NCBI GenBank assembly: GCA_024229115.1
Contig: JAAEST010000122.1
Coordinates: 202,253 to 266,252, forward strand
DNA from: Oligoflexia bacterium
Lineage (GTDB): Bacteria; Bdellovibrionota; Bacteriovoracia; Bacteriovoracales; Bacteriovoracaceae
Direction of reading: 5' to 3'
DNA: 64,000 nt
The position numbers and the translations under genes are program-made. The notes under the pieces were generated by a model, which made no database searches, had not been told where the DNA came from, and saw only the letters and a program-made list of their open reading frames with translations. Position 1 is the stretch's first letter, and every line of letters begins with the position of its first letter. Of the stretch, positions 16,227-25,407 are shown piece by piece.

Positions 16227-19200
16227 CTAAGACTTAGGAAGCTTTGGTAGAGAAAGATTTGGTCTTTCCTTAAGCTTCGTCATCGGAAGATGATTCTTCT
16301 TTATATCTTTTAATGCTTCTTTTATAGAACGATCCAGTTGCGTGTCGACACCTTTAGCATAATCAGATGGAAGAATATCAACTTCAATATCTGGATCTGT
16401 CCCATAGTTCTCTACTTTATAACCGACATCTTTAAACCAGTGGCTAAACTCTGGTTGGGTTGTAAATGTTCCGTCATTGAGTCCGAGTCTTGGCCAGATT
16501 CCGACAACACCACCCCATGTCCTCTTTCCAATAAGCTTTCCAATGCCCATGAGTTTAAAACTATGAGAAAAGATATCACCATCTGATCCGGCATGCTCAT
16601 TTGTTAAACAAACAACAGGACCATTGATGGCCGAGTGAGGGTATTTCTCCACCCCAAAGTATCTTGTTTGATCGAAACCAATAACTTTTTGACGTAGGAT
16701 TTTTAGTAAATGTTGAGAAACGTGACCGCCACCATTATATCTAACATCAACAATCAACCCGTCTTTCTCACTTTCGGAAATAAACTGACGATAGAATTCT
16801 GAGTAACCCCATGCTGCCATATTGGGAACATGAACGTATCCAACTTTTCCTTTTGATACTTTGTGAACATAGTCTCTATTCTTATTGACCCATTCTCGAT
16901 AATTTAAATAAGCAGTCGTTGAGATTGTTTTGATATCGAGATGCTCAACTTCTTTCTTTCCTTTTCTTAGAACACTAATGCAGACATCATCACTAGAACG
17001 ATTTTCTAATTGTTTCTCTAAAGAATTAGCTTCATCGAGCTCAATACCGTTGACTCTTAAGATGACATCTCCAGTATTAAGTGAAACTGCTGGAGCGCTA
17101 AGAGGGGAAGCGCATTTTTCAATCCAGCTATCACCAGAAGTAATTTTAGTAATTTGAAACCCTTTCCCTTTACCAAGAAACTTATATTCACCACCTAGAA
17201 AACCAGAAGAGTGAGGAAGAGACTTTTTATTATAGTCTCCCATCATTTCATAGCAATGAGATGTTCCTAATTCACCTTGCATTTCCCAAATAAGATCAGA
17301 GAACTCACTTCTTGTATGAACCTTTTCAAGGAGCGGTAGATATCTTTTATAAATACTTTGCCAATTTATTTTTGACATATCTTTTGTCCAGAAATGTTCA
17401 CGTTGAAGAATCCATGCTTCTTGATACATCTGCTTCCATTCTTTTTTAGGACTTAGAGGAACCTTTACTCTTTCAAGGTTAATCCATCCATCTTTCTTCA
17501 TGAAGCTATCACCCTCAGTAGGTTTTGCTTCTTTGGAAATCATTCTTAATCCATCATCGCAGTAGGCGAGTAATGTTTTATCATCTCTTCCTTGATCAAT
17601 TTCATGGACACCTTTCTGCCAAGTTTCTTTCTTCATCTCTTTAAGATTATAAGAATAAAGAGTTGGTGCCTCTGATCCTTCCATCCAATGACCGTGAGGA
17701 TTTAGACCTGTCACTTTAGATTGTAAGAAGAAAAACTTATCCTTTCCGGCAATGATCTGGTGTATTCCACCATGATCAGTTGGAAGAGCGATGATACGAT
17801 CGTTGAGACCGTCCCAGTCGATAGAGACAATTGGCTCTACTTCAGGCTCGCCTTTATTTTTTGATTTTTTAGATGATTTGGTTTTCTTGGTTTCTGCATC
17901 ATTGTCCTGCTCGGAAGCTTCCGCTCCCTCATCGTCGCCATCAAGCTCATGACATATTTCCAAAGGAGATGGGGCGTCCTTATTAAGTACAAGGGCATAA
18001 GCAGATGTAGCAAAAGGAAATCCTAAATCAAAATGAGTTTCATTATAAACTGGTCTAAATTCTCTGACTGATAAGAAATAGAGATAATTTCCGTCAGGGT
18101 CCCAACTAGGTGAAGAGTCTCCTAATACAGGGTCCGTTAATTGAGATGATTTCTTCTTTTTAATGTCGTAGAGAAAGAGTGCTCTTTTCGTAAGTGAAGT
18201 ATCTTTTTGGAAAGCAATATAGAGATCATCTGGAGACCATGATATATCTTTAATCCAGTCAAACTTTCCAGTTACGATTTTAGTTACTTGATCTTTATGA
18301 ACATCATAGAGAAAGAAGTCCTTTCTATTGTTACTGATGGCCACTTTAGATCCATCATGAGAGACGACCATTTCATAAATCTTTCCCCAATTTGTTCCAG
18401 CGGCCACTTCTTTTGCTTTAGATGTTTGTTCATCTATGAGAATGAGTCTTTCTTCATTCTCACGATCTAATTCCACAGCTAAGATTCTTTCATTTTCATC
18501 AGAAGTACTACACTTCTTCTTTCCAGAAGAAGTAGAACCTTTGATGGAAACATATCTTGTCATTCGGTATCTCTTTTCATCATCACCAAATTGCAAGGCC
18601 CCACCGGTATATGGAGCGATGGAAAAGAGCTTTCCTCTTGAGATAAGAGAAATATAGTCACTCTTTTGTGATAAGTTGAAATCTTGGAGATAGTCTTCAC
18701 AGTCTGAAAAACGATCTTGAGCTTGATTAAAAGTTCCATGAACTTGAATCTCAATTTTCTTACTTATTTTGCTGTTGATATCTTGAATAAAAATATCGGC
18801 TCCAGCAACGTAACAAATTTGATCACCATGAATTGAAAATGAACGAACATAGTATTCACTTTCATGGGTAATTCGCTTAACGTTCTTACCGTGTTTATTG
18901 CACTTATAAATATTTCCAATCCCTTGATGATCAGAGATGAAATATATTTCACCATCATGAGTTCTTGGGTTCGCTAGATTTCCTTTTAAATTCTTAAGTA
19001 TTTGTGAATACTTTCCTTTAGCCGTTGTCTTCGTCCAAAGGGTTCCAGCTGTTCCACCTCGATATCTCTTCCATCTCGCTGGATCACCAATATTACGGCC
19101 AAGAACTTCAAATGATTTATCTTTAATATGGCAATTAGCCGGTCCTAGTTTGAGTTTTTTAGAAACAAGAGTATTGATATTCACGGAATATAATTCAGCC

Positions 19201-19529
19201 GCTCTTGGATGAAAACTTTGATAGTTGGCCTGATATTGAATTTCATTTTTCGAAGTCCAACCGTAATGGGCCATCACACCATGATAAGTCAGTCTTCGTG
19301 AAGCTCCACCTTCAATGGGAATAATATAGAGATCTGACTGACCATGCTCATTACCTACATAAGAAATATATGTTCCTGTAGGGTCAATTCTAGGGGCATT
19401 GATTGTCCCTTTTGAAGTAGTTAATCTGCGAGCAATTCCACCAAATTTATTACATGTCCAGAGGTCGTCATCAGTAGCAAAAACAATCGTGTCACCATGG
19501 AGTACAGGTGAGCGTAAATAAGCGTTCAT
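16227..19529 (-). CDS. Tricorn-type protease (S41 with beta-propellers and PDZ)
   Basis: About 1100 residues with the tricorn architecture. An N-terminal beta-propeller of TolB-like repeats spans about 1-290 and a second propeller 300-690. A low-complexity Glu/Lys insert lies near 535-570. The C1 domain contains GTSHCYE, where the active-site His sits. A PDZ domain (NTGDVILRVNGIEL) and the S41 core follow. NEHAGSDGDIFSH supplies the nucleophilic Ser, and RTWGGVVGI lies just after. Tricorn degrades peptides released by other proteases in the cytoplasm; no signal peptide is present here either. An in-frame TTG just upstream (19532) is an alternative start. Confidence 0.93.
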   Translation of the reverse strand: MNAYLRSPVLHGDTIVFATDDDLWTCNKFGGIARRLTTSKGTINAPRIDPTGTYISYVGNEHGQSDLYIIPIEGGASRRLTYHGVMAHYGWTSKNEIQYQANYQSFHPRAAELYSVNINTLVSKKLKLGPANCHIKDKSFEVLGRNIGDPARWKRYRGGTAGTLWTKTTAKGKYSQILKNLKGNLANPRTHDGEIYFISDHQGIGNIYKCNKHGKNVKRITHESEYYVRSFSIHGDQICYVAGADIFIQDINSKISKKIEIQVHGTFNQAQDRFSDCEDYLQDFNLSQKSDYISLISRGKLFSIAPYTGGALQFGDDEKRYRMTRYVSIKGSTSSGKKKCSTSDENERILAVELDRENEERLILIDEQTSKAKEVAAGTNWGKIYEMVVSHDGSKVAISNNRKDFFLYDVHKDQVTKIVTGKFDWIKDISWSPDDLYIAFQKDTSLTKRALFLYDIKKKKSSQLTDPVLGDSSPSWDPDGNYLYFLSVREFRPVYNETHFDLGFPFATSAYALVLNKDAPSPLEICHELDGDDEGAEASEQDNDAETKKTKSSKKSKNKGEPEVEPIVSIDWDGLNDRIIALPTDHGGIHQIIAGKDKFFFLQSKVTGLNPHGHWMEGSEAPTLYSYNLKEMKKETWQKGVHEIDQGRDDKTLLAYCDDGLRMISKEAKPTEGDSFMKKDGWINLERVKVPLSPKKEWKQMYQEAWILQREHFWTKDMSKINWQSIYKRYLPLLEKVHTRSEFSDLIWEMQGELGTSHCYEMMGDYNKKSLPHSSGFLGGEYKFLGKGKGFQITKITSGDSWIEKCASPLSAPAVSLNTGDVILRVNGIELDEANSLEKQLENRSSDDVCISVLRKGKKEVEHLDIKTISTTAYLNYREWVNKNRDYVHKVSKGKVGYVHVPNMAAWGYSEFYRQFISESEKDGLIVDVRYNGGGHVSQHLLKILRQKVIGFDQTRYFGVEKYPHSAINGPVVCLTNEHAGSDGDIFSHSFKLMGIGKLIGKRTWGGVVGIWPRLGLNDGTFTTQPEFSHWFKDVGYKVENYGTDPDIEVDILPSDYAKGVDTQLDRSIKEALKDIKKNHLPMTKLKERPNLSLPKLPKS

Positions 19530-19590
19530 CAATAAAATCCTTTTTAGTTTCCAAGTATTTTCATGGCAGAAAGACTTCTTGTCTAGTTGG

Positions 19591-19619
19591 TTGACGAAAT
19601 GTGTTACCTACAGTAATTT
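19591..19619 (+). promoter_or_regulatory. Sigma-70-type promoter for the desulfurase-thiI operon
   Basis: TTGACG at 19591, a 17-base spacer, and TAATTT at 19614. It is 21 bases before the ATG, so the leader would be short, with AAGAGGG as ribosome site. Confidence 0.6.
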
Positions 19620-19639
19620 TCAATTTTTAAGAGGGCATA

Positions 19640-20752
19640 ATGTTATATCTAGACTATGCGGCGACAGCTCCATTGTTGCCGAGTGTTAAAGACATTTATA
19701 TTCGATCATTAGATGAGGACTTTGCTAATCCTCACGCATCTCATTCTCTTGGAAGGCGTCTAAGCACAGAAGTAGACCTCATTAGAAAAGAAATCCTTCA
19801 AGATCTAAAACTTTCTGGGCAAGTTATTTTTACTGGTAGCGCTACAGAAAGTAATAACCTTGTTCTTTCACAATTTGCTCAGAAGAAAGTGGTAACTTCT
19901 TTAGTTTATCATCCAAGCCTGCTTAATCGAGTAAGAGATGAAATCTCTAAACTTTCAGTGAATGATATTGGGCAGATTGATATTGAAAAGTCTGAAGAAC
20001 TCATTTGTCAGGCAGAGTTAATTTCTCTTCAGTGGGTCAACAATCAATTTGGAACGATTGAAAATATAAATGAGGTATGTGAGTTTATTAGAAGTAAGAA
20101 TTCTGAATGTTGGATTCATATTGATGCCGTTCAAGTTCTTGGAAAAACTCCTTTTAATCTAAAAGACGATAACTTTGATAGTCTTTCTTTAAGTGGCCAT
20201 AAGATAGGCGCCCCTAAAGGGATTGGTTGCTTAATTTTAAAAGAAAAGCATCTAGAAAAAATGAACCCTCTCTTCTATGGAGGAAATCAAGAGTTTGGTT
20301 TAAGAAGCTCAACTTTAAGTACTCCGTTAGTAAAGGCCTTTGGACAAGCATTAAAACTGAGTGCTTCTTTAACCGAAGAATACTTTCAAAGTGCTCGTGA
20401 GAATCGTCAAAAGATAATTCAAATTTTAAAAAATGTATTCAAAGAAAAAGCAGGTTTCCCATTCGAGGAGAGGTCTTGCTCAAATATCGTTGGTTTTTTT
20501 ATAAAAGGTCTCTCAAGTGATGTTTTCATGAGATGTATGGAAGAAAGAAATGTCTATCTTTCTTCTTCTAGTGCTTGTTCCTCAAAGAATAAGAAAGAAA
20601 ACCTTGCTCTTAAAGAACTTGGCTATGATTTGAAAATGCAGAAGTCATTCATTCGACTTTCCTTTGGTCAGAACTTAGCTGAAGAAGAACTTGAACTTTT
20701 AGAAGAGTCATTAGAGAAAGCTTGGGAAGATATTGAATTTTTAATTTCGTAG
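19640..20752 (+). CDS. Cysteine desulfurase (NifS/IscS family)
   Basis: This PLP enzyme removes sulfur from cysteine as a protein persulfide. The 370 residues show YLDYAATAPL at the start, FTGSATESNN for cofactor binding, HIDAVQVLGK, SLSGHKIGAPKG with the PLP lysine, and SSSSACSS with the catalytic Cys on the mobile loop. It is co-directional with thiI, 10 bases apart, and most likely supplies sulfur for tRNA s4U and perhaps thiamine. This resembles the NifZ-ThiI pairing known in Bacillus. It is shorter than IscS and lacks Isc neighbours. Confidence 0.92.
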   Translation: MLYLDYAATAPLLPSVKDIYIRSLDEDFANPHASHSLGRRLSTEVDLIRKEILQDLKLSGQVIFTGSATESNNLVLSQFAQKKVVTSLVYHPSLLNRVRDEISKLSVNDIGQIDIEKSEELICQAELISLQWVNNQFGTIENINEVCEFIRSKNSECWIHIDAVQVLGKTPFNLKDDNFDSLSLSGHKIGAPKGIGCLILKEKHLEKMNPLFYGGNQEFGLRSSTLSTPLVKAFGQALKLSASLTEEYFQSARENRQKIIQILKNVFKEKAGFPFEERSCSNIVGFFIKGLSSDVFMRCMEERNVYLSSSSACSSKNKKENLALKELGYDLKMQKSFIRLSFGQNLAEEELELLEESLEKAWEDIEFLIS

Positions 20753-20762
20753 TTAGGTAATT

Positions 20763-21971
20763 ATGAGTAATGTTATTTTAATAAATGTTGATGAATTATG
20801 GCTTAAGGGGAGAAATCGTGCCCATTATGTGAAGCTGTTAAAGAAATATATTCGAAGATCATGTAAGTTACATCTTGAGAACTTTTCTTTAAAGAATGAA
20901 AATCAAAGAGTTGTACTAAGAACAAAAGAATCAATTTCTGATGATCTCTTTAGTGCTATCACTAAAATCTCAGGTATCTATTCTATTCAAAAAGCAAGAG
21001 AATCTTCTCTTGATATGGAAGAGATTAAAAAAGTTTGTCTTGAAGAATTTGAATATTGTTTAGAAAAAAAACCATCGATAAAGACTTTCAAAATTGATAC
21101 GAAGAGAGTGAATAAGACTTTTCCTAAAGGATCAATGGAATTTAGTAAAGATGTTGGTGCGGTTATCTTAATCAAGCATGGGGAAAAGGTTAGTGCCAAA
21201 ATGAAAGGGCCTGATCTACTTATCCAAGTTAAGATTAATCAATTGAGTGCTTTTATTACTTCCCATAAAGTTCTTGGGGTTGGGGGACTCCCTGTCGCTA
21301 GTTCAGGTTTTGGACTTACTATGCTTTCTGGCGGTTTTGATTCACCAGTGGCCAGTTATAAAATGATTACTCGTGGAATGCACCAAACATTTGCCTTCTT
21401 TCATGCTTATCCTTTTGTTGGGAATGAAGTAAAAGATAAGATTTTGGCCTTAGGTAAGCAAATTGCTAGCTATCAGCAAGGCGGTCTTCTTATTGTTTTT
21501 CCTTTTGGGGAAGTCCAAAAGTTTATTGCTAAGAATTGTAGAGAAGAATATCGTACAATCCTCTTTCGTTGGGCAATGATTAAATGTTGTAACCATATTG
21601 CGAAAGAAGTAAATACTTCTGCTATCGTAACAGGAGACTCTCTTGGTCAAGTTTCCTCTCAAACATTAGAGAATATGCGATTAATGGATGAGGCATCCGA
21701 TCAAATTATTCTTCGTCCTCTTATTGGTTCTTCAAAAAGAGAAATTATCAATCTTTCTGAGAAAATTGGAACACATGACATCAGTATCATTCCTCATGAC
21801 GATGCATGTGCTCTTTTTGCCCCGAAAAACCCAATTATTAGGCCAAATCTTGGCTACTGGTACGAGATAACGCAGAAAATTTCGTCAGAATTAGATGAGC
21901 TAATTGTTAAGCTTTTGCCAACTTGTGAACGACTAAGTTTGTCAAGCATTAGACAAGAGCAAGGTCAATAA
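20763..21971 (+). CDS. thiI: tRNA 4-thiouridine synthase ThiI, rhodanese-less form
   Basis: ThiI adenylates U8 of tRNA and exchanges the oxygen for sulfur. Residues 1-60 are the NFLD domain, about 60-165 THUMP (GSMEFSKDVGA...), and 175-400 the PP-loop domain with the SGGFDSPVASYK ATP loop. The GDSLGQVSSQTLENM motif is diagnostic. The 402-residue length ends without the C-terminal rhodanese domain of E. coli ThiI. Sulfur must then come straight from the neighbouring desulfurase, to an internal Cys. Confidence 0.93.
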   Translation: MSNVILINVDELWLKGRNRAHYVKLLKKYIRRSCKLHLENFSLKNENQRVVLRTKESISDDLFSAITKISGIYSIQKARESSLDMEEIKKVCLEEFEYCLEKKPSIKTFKIDTKRVNKTFPKGSMEFSKDVGAVILIKHGEKVSAKMKGPDLLIQVKINQLSAFITSHKVLGVGGLPVASSGFGLTMLSGGFDSPVASYKMITRGMHQTFAFFHAYPFVGNEVKDKILALGKQIASYQQGGLLIVFPFGEVQKFIAKNCREEYRTILFRWAMIKCCNHIAKEVNTSAIVTGDSLGQVSSQTLENMRLMDEASDQIILRPLIGSSKREIINLSEKIGTHDISIIPHDDACALFAPKNPIIRPNLGYWYEITQKISSELDELIVKLLPTCERLSLSSIRQEQGQ

Positions 21972-22051
21972 TTTCACCCCTTTAAACCATTTTTAAATAG
22001 GCCTATAGTAGTAACTAGGGTAATTTTTCCCGTTATATTTTTGGAGTCTTA

Positions 22052-24256
22052 ATGAAGAAGATACTCACATCTTTAATTTTCTTAATTGTATTTATTCCTA
22101 CAAGTTTGCTGTCGTTTAGTGGTGGTAAGGATGCTTTATTTTCAAGTGTTGCTGCTAATAATGGGCGAGAGAAAATTCTTGGTTTAAAAATTAGAGAAGC
22201 TCTTGTTAATTATCACTATAGAAAATTAGATATTAATGATGATCTTTCTAAGAAAGCGTTTAAAGAATTTATTAAGAAATTTGATTATGGAAAACAATTC
22301 TTTTTACAAAGTGATATTAAGAAACTTCAGAGATTTGAAAAAGATATGGATGATATGCTGGCAAATGGTGATCATCAGTTATTAAATTCAACAGTAAAAA
22401 TTTATGAGGATAGAGTAAAAGAAGCCGATAAGATGAGAAAAGAAATCTTTAAGAAGCCTTTTACTTTTGATGGTAATGAAGAATTAGAGCTTGATCCTGA
22501 TAAGAGAGACTTTGCAAAGAATAAAGAACAATTAAAAGATCATTGGAGAAAGGTCTTTAAGCAGTCAGTACTGAATCGTTATGTGTCTTATATGGAAGAC
22601 GCTAAGGAACCTAAGAAGGATGAAAAGAAGTCTGCTAAAGATTCTAAGAAAAAGAAAAAAGAAAAGAAGCTTACTGACAAAGAAATGCGTGCTAAGGCCC
22701 ATAAGAAAATTAACGAGAAGTACGAAAGATTTTTTTCTCGTCTCTTAAAAGAAGATCGTAATGACTATTTAGAGAAATTCTATAACTCAGTAACAACAAT
22801 CTTTGATCCTCATACAGAATATTTTCCACCAAGAAAGAAAGAAGATTTTGATATTGATATCTCTGGAAGCCTAGAAGGTATTGGTGCCGTTCTGCAAGAA
22901 GATGGACCTTATATTAAAGTTGTGAAGATTGTTCCTGGTGGAGCCGCTTGGAGGCAGAAGGATTTAGAAGTCGACGATATTATTCTCTATGTAGGTCAAG
23001 GGGCGAAAGAGCCAGTAGATCTTGTTGATATGAGAGTTGATGAAGCTGTTCGTTACATCAGAGGTAAGAAAGGAACTGAAGTTCGTCTTACAGTTAAGAA
23101 AGCAGATGGGAGTCGTAAAGTTATTCCTATCATAAGAGATGTTGTTCAAATTGGGGCTTCTTATGCCAAAGGTTCAGTTATTCAGCATAAGGATTTAGGA
23201 ATTAAGGTTGGTTATATCCATGTTCCAAAATTCTATCGTGACTTTGAAAATAATATTAGAAATTGTTCTTACGATGTAATGAAAGAGCTTGAAAGGCTTA
23301 AGAAATCAAATATTCAAGGGATGATTCTCGATCTTAGAAATAACGGTGGGGGAGCACTTGAGGATGCTCGTCTTATGTCAGGGCTCTTTATTGATAAAGG
23401 TCCTATCGTTCAAATTCGTGACCATCAGAATATGATTAAAGTGGAAGCTGATACCGATGGGAAGACTGTTTACAACGGACCTCTTATTGTTATGGTGAAT
23501 CGCTTTAGTGCTTCGGCCAGTGAGATTCTTGCAGGTGCTATGCAAGACTATGGAAGAGCCGTTATCGTTGGAGGAGAGTATACTCACGGAAAAGGAACTG
23601 TTCAGGCAGTACTCGACCTTAATAGAGGATTTTACTCTTCAGGAAACTTTGGGGCGATTAAAGTAACGCTTCAGAAATTCTACAGAGTAACTGGGGTATC
23701 AACTCAATATAAAGGTGTAACTCCTGATATTATTCTTCCTGATCCATTTGGATACACAGAAAATAGAGAGCAAGACCTTGAGAACTCTCTTAAATGGGAT
23801 GTTGTAGATTCAAAACCATTCACTCCTTGGAAGAAGTACTCTTATAATCTTTCAAAACTTAAGAAGAACTCTAAAAAGAGAGTTAAGAAAGATAAGCGTT
23901 TTTCTAAAATCAAAAAATCAGTCGAATACTTAGTTGAAAGAAAGAACAAAACGAAAGTTAGTTTAAATCTAAAGAAAGTACTTGCTGAAGATGAGAAGAA
24001 TGAAAAAATTGCTAAGAGCTTAAAAATTGAAGATGAGAATAAGAAAATTCTTGTTTCTGATTACGAGCAGTCACTTCGTCAACACGAAAAAATCCAAAAA
24101 GGAGATGAGGCGAAGTGGAAGAAAGAATTTGAACAAAGAAAAGAAGAGTGGGTTAAGAACTTAAGACTTGATCCAATGCTTGAAGAATCTCTTTTTATTA
24201 TGAATGACATTGTTAAAGATCTTAAAGATCAGAAAATTGGATTAGTTAACAAGTGA
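22052..24256 (+). CDS. prc: Tail-specific/C-terminal processing protease Prc (S41A)
   Basis: 734 residues with a signal peptide (MKKILTSLIFLIVFIPTSLLS), so periplasmic. An N-terminal helical domain ends with FDPHTEYFPPRKKEDF. A PDZ domain covers about 270-350 (DISGSLEGIGAVLQ...VDDIILYVGQG). The protease core carries NRFSASASE with the catalytic Ser near 488 and HGKGTVQ with Lys near 513. The C-terminal DUF3340-like region is Lys/Glu rich. An unusual Lys-rich insert lies at about 188-210. Prc trims lipoproteins and peptidoglycan hydrolases such as MltD/Spr-type proteins in known bacteria. Its stop overlaps the next start (GTGA). Confidence 0.93.
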   Translation: MKKILTSLIFLIVFIPTSLLSFSGGKDALFSSVAANNGREKILGLKIREALVNYHYRKLDINDDLSKKAFKEFIKKFDYGKQFFLQSDIKKLQRFEKDMDDMLANGDHQLLNSTVKIYEDRVKEADKMRKEIFKKPFTFDGNEELELDPDKRDFAKNKEQLKDHWRKVFKQSVLNRYVSYMEDAKEPKKDEKKSAKDSKKKKKEKKLTDKEMRAKAHKKINEKYERFFSRLLKEDRNDYLEKFYNSVTTIFDPHTEYFPPRKKEDFDIDISGSLEGIGAVLQEDGPYIKVVKIVPGGAAWRQKDLEVDDIILYVGQGAKEPVDLVDMRVDEAVRYIRGKKGTEVRLTVKKADGSRKVIPIIRDVVQIGASYAKGSVIQHKDLGIKVGYIHVPKFYRDFENNIRNCSYDVMKELERLKKSNIQGMILDLRNNGGGALEDARLMSGLFIDKGPIVQIRDHQNMIKVEADTDGKTVYNGPLIVMVNRFSASASEILAGAMQDYGRAVIVGGEYTHGKGTVQAVLDLNRGFYSSGNFGAIKVTLQKFYRVTGVSTQYKGVTPDIILPDPFGYTENREQDLENSLKWDVVDSKPFTPWKKYSYNLSKLKKNSKKRVKKDKRFSKIKKSVEYLVERKNKTKVSLNLKKVLAEDEKNEKIAKSLKIEDENKKILVSDYEQSLRQHEKIQKGDEAKWKKEFEQRKEEWVKNLRLDPMLEESLFIMNDIVKDLKDQKIGLVNK

Positions 24257-24477
24257 TTGATAGTTCCGAAACGACAAAAATCTTAGAGAAGCTTGAGCAG
24301 CTAGAAGATGAAAATCTTGCTGTAGAGCTTCTCCAAGAATTTAATAGCGCTACAAAAGAGATGGGGCAACTCATCCTTAACAAAGACGAAAGTCTCTCTC
24401 ATGACAAATGGAAAGAGCTTTGTGATAAAGCTAAAAAGAGAGTCGACGATGTCGTAAGAAGGATTCAGGAGCTATAG
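24253..24477 (+). CDS. Small helical protein, unknown
   Basis: 74 residues, all predicted helix, starting with GTG inside the prc stop codon and ending directly against the RDD gene. It has a superficial likeness to exonuclease VII small subunits, but their conserved core is absent and no xseA is nearby. I leave it as unknown. Tight coupling to prc suggests co-regulation. Confidence 0.6.
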   Translation: MIDSSETTKILEKLEQLEDENLAVELLQEFNSATKEMGQLILNKDESLSHDKWKELCDKAKKRVDDVVRRIQEL

Positions 24478-25146
24478 ATGTCTGATAATGATGATTGGGA
24501 CTTTAAAGTCGCTGAAGAAGATGTTGATCAAGTAAAAATCGCAGGTAAAGTTGCCAGCAAGAAAAAATCGAAACCGCTCAAAAAGAAATCCATCAAGAAA
24601 AAGAAATTAGAAATAGATGACTCTGCCAAGCCTAAGAGAAGATCAAGAGCTGCTATTGCTCGTAGGGATGCCGCCCTTGAAAGATATGCAGAATTTCGCT
24701 ACCCAGACTTTATGAAAAGAGGTTGTGCCATTCTCATTGATGCTATCATTCTTATTGTCGTAGCTGTCGCGGCCATGAGCTATCAAACAGAAATCAAAGA
24801 TGTTTACCTTCAATACTTAAGAGATAATGGAATGAATCAGAGTCTAACTCCTGACGAAGTGAAATATCTCTTCATTGGCGCCCCTGTCATCATTGGTCAT
24901 TTTCTACTTAATATTTTTCCTTCAGTCTTCTGGAGAAAGAGTATTGGTAAATCTATTTTCAAAATTAGAATTGGTCACGATGATGTGGATAAGAATAGTT
25001 CTCAAGGACAAGTTTTTATTAGAGAACTAATTGCCAAACCTTTAAGTCTTCTCATTGTTGTGGGAATCGTAATTCCATTTTTCAATGAAAGAAATAAAAG
25101 TCTTCATGATTATATGATGGGGACATGTCTTTATATTGATGATTAG
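24478..25146 (+). CDS. RDD family membrane protein
   Basis: Residues 1-65 are a charged, Lys-rich cytosolic region. From about 78 the RDD domain begins (YPDFMKRGCAILIDAIIL) with hydrophobic segments near 82-105, 135-155 and 185-205. The closing LHDYMMGTCLY is the conserved RDD end. RDD proteins are inner-membrane proteins, some implicated in ion transport or in protein quality control. It is the last gene of prc-small protein-RDD. Confidence 0.85.
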   Translation: MSDNDDWDFKVAEEDVDQVKIAGKVASKKKSKPLKKKSIKKKKLEIDDSAKPKRRSRAAIARRDAALERYAEFRYPDFMKRGCAILIDAIILIVVAVAAMSYQTEIKDVYLQYLRDNGMNQSLTPDEVKYLFIGAPVIIGHFLLNIFPSVFWRKSIGKSIFKIRIGHDDVDKNSSQGQVFIRELIAKPLSLLIVVGIVIPFFNERNKSLHDYMMGTCLYIDD

Positions 25147-25183
25147 AGTTAATTAGTCCAATTTAGTCCTTTTACTATTTCTG

Positions 25184-25192
25184 TGTTATAAT
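25184..25192 (+). promoter_or_regulatory. Extended -10 promoter of an orphan transcript
   Basis: TGTTATAAT combines a TGn extension with a perfect TATAAT. No coding sequence follows on this strand before the minus-strand membrane-protein gene. The start point would be near 25199. Confidence 0.6.
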
Positions 25193-25197
25193 CAATG

Positions 25198-25264
25198 CTA
25201 GACCTCTCCCGAGAGCTCTAGGCATAGTAAAGTTAACCTCTGTTTATCAGAGGTTTTCTTTTTT
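25198..25264 (+). ncRNA. Candidate small RNA of about 65 nt
   Basis: Behind the extended -10, a first hairpin pairs CTAGA-C-CTC with GAG-C-TCTAG (25198-25221). A single-stranded GCATAGTAAAGTT stretch follows, then the perfect terminator AACCTCTG-TTTAT-CAGAGGTT with a T-rich tail ending near 25264. The compact promoter-hairpin-terminator layout in a 261-base gap, with no gene downstream on the strand, fits an independent small RNA. The gene is a prediction; no family is recognised. A trailing attenuator for the RDD operon is the alternative. Confidence 0.45.
25235..25264 (+). terminator. Intrinsic terminator
   Basis: An 8-base-pair perfect stem (AACCTCTG/CAGAGGTT, loop TTTAT) is followed by TTTCTTTTTT-like sequence. 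It would end the small transcript and also read-through from the RDD operon. Confidence 0.85.
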
Positions 25265-25407
25265 CTGGAGTATAAATCCTTGATATTTTATTTGTGAGTT
25301 TTCCGATATTGGCGGGGCTTGAGGGGCGAGCAATCACTTTTAAACACTTTTAATATTAACTAGACAGGACAACAATTTCTTTAGAGTAGGTAATGGTATA
25401 GTTCGTT

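Noticed and set aside
24253..24477. Exonuclease VII small subunit (xseB)
   Set aside because: Length and helix content fit, but the conserved XseB core sequence is not there and no xseA neighbour is seen.
25195..25221. Leader peptide MLDLSREL in the candidate small RNA
   Set aside because: The ATG lies upstream of the expected transcription start and has no ribosome site.
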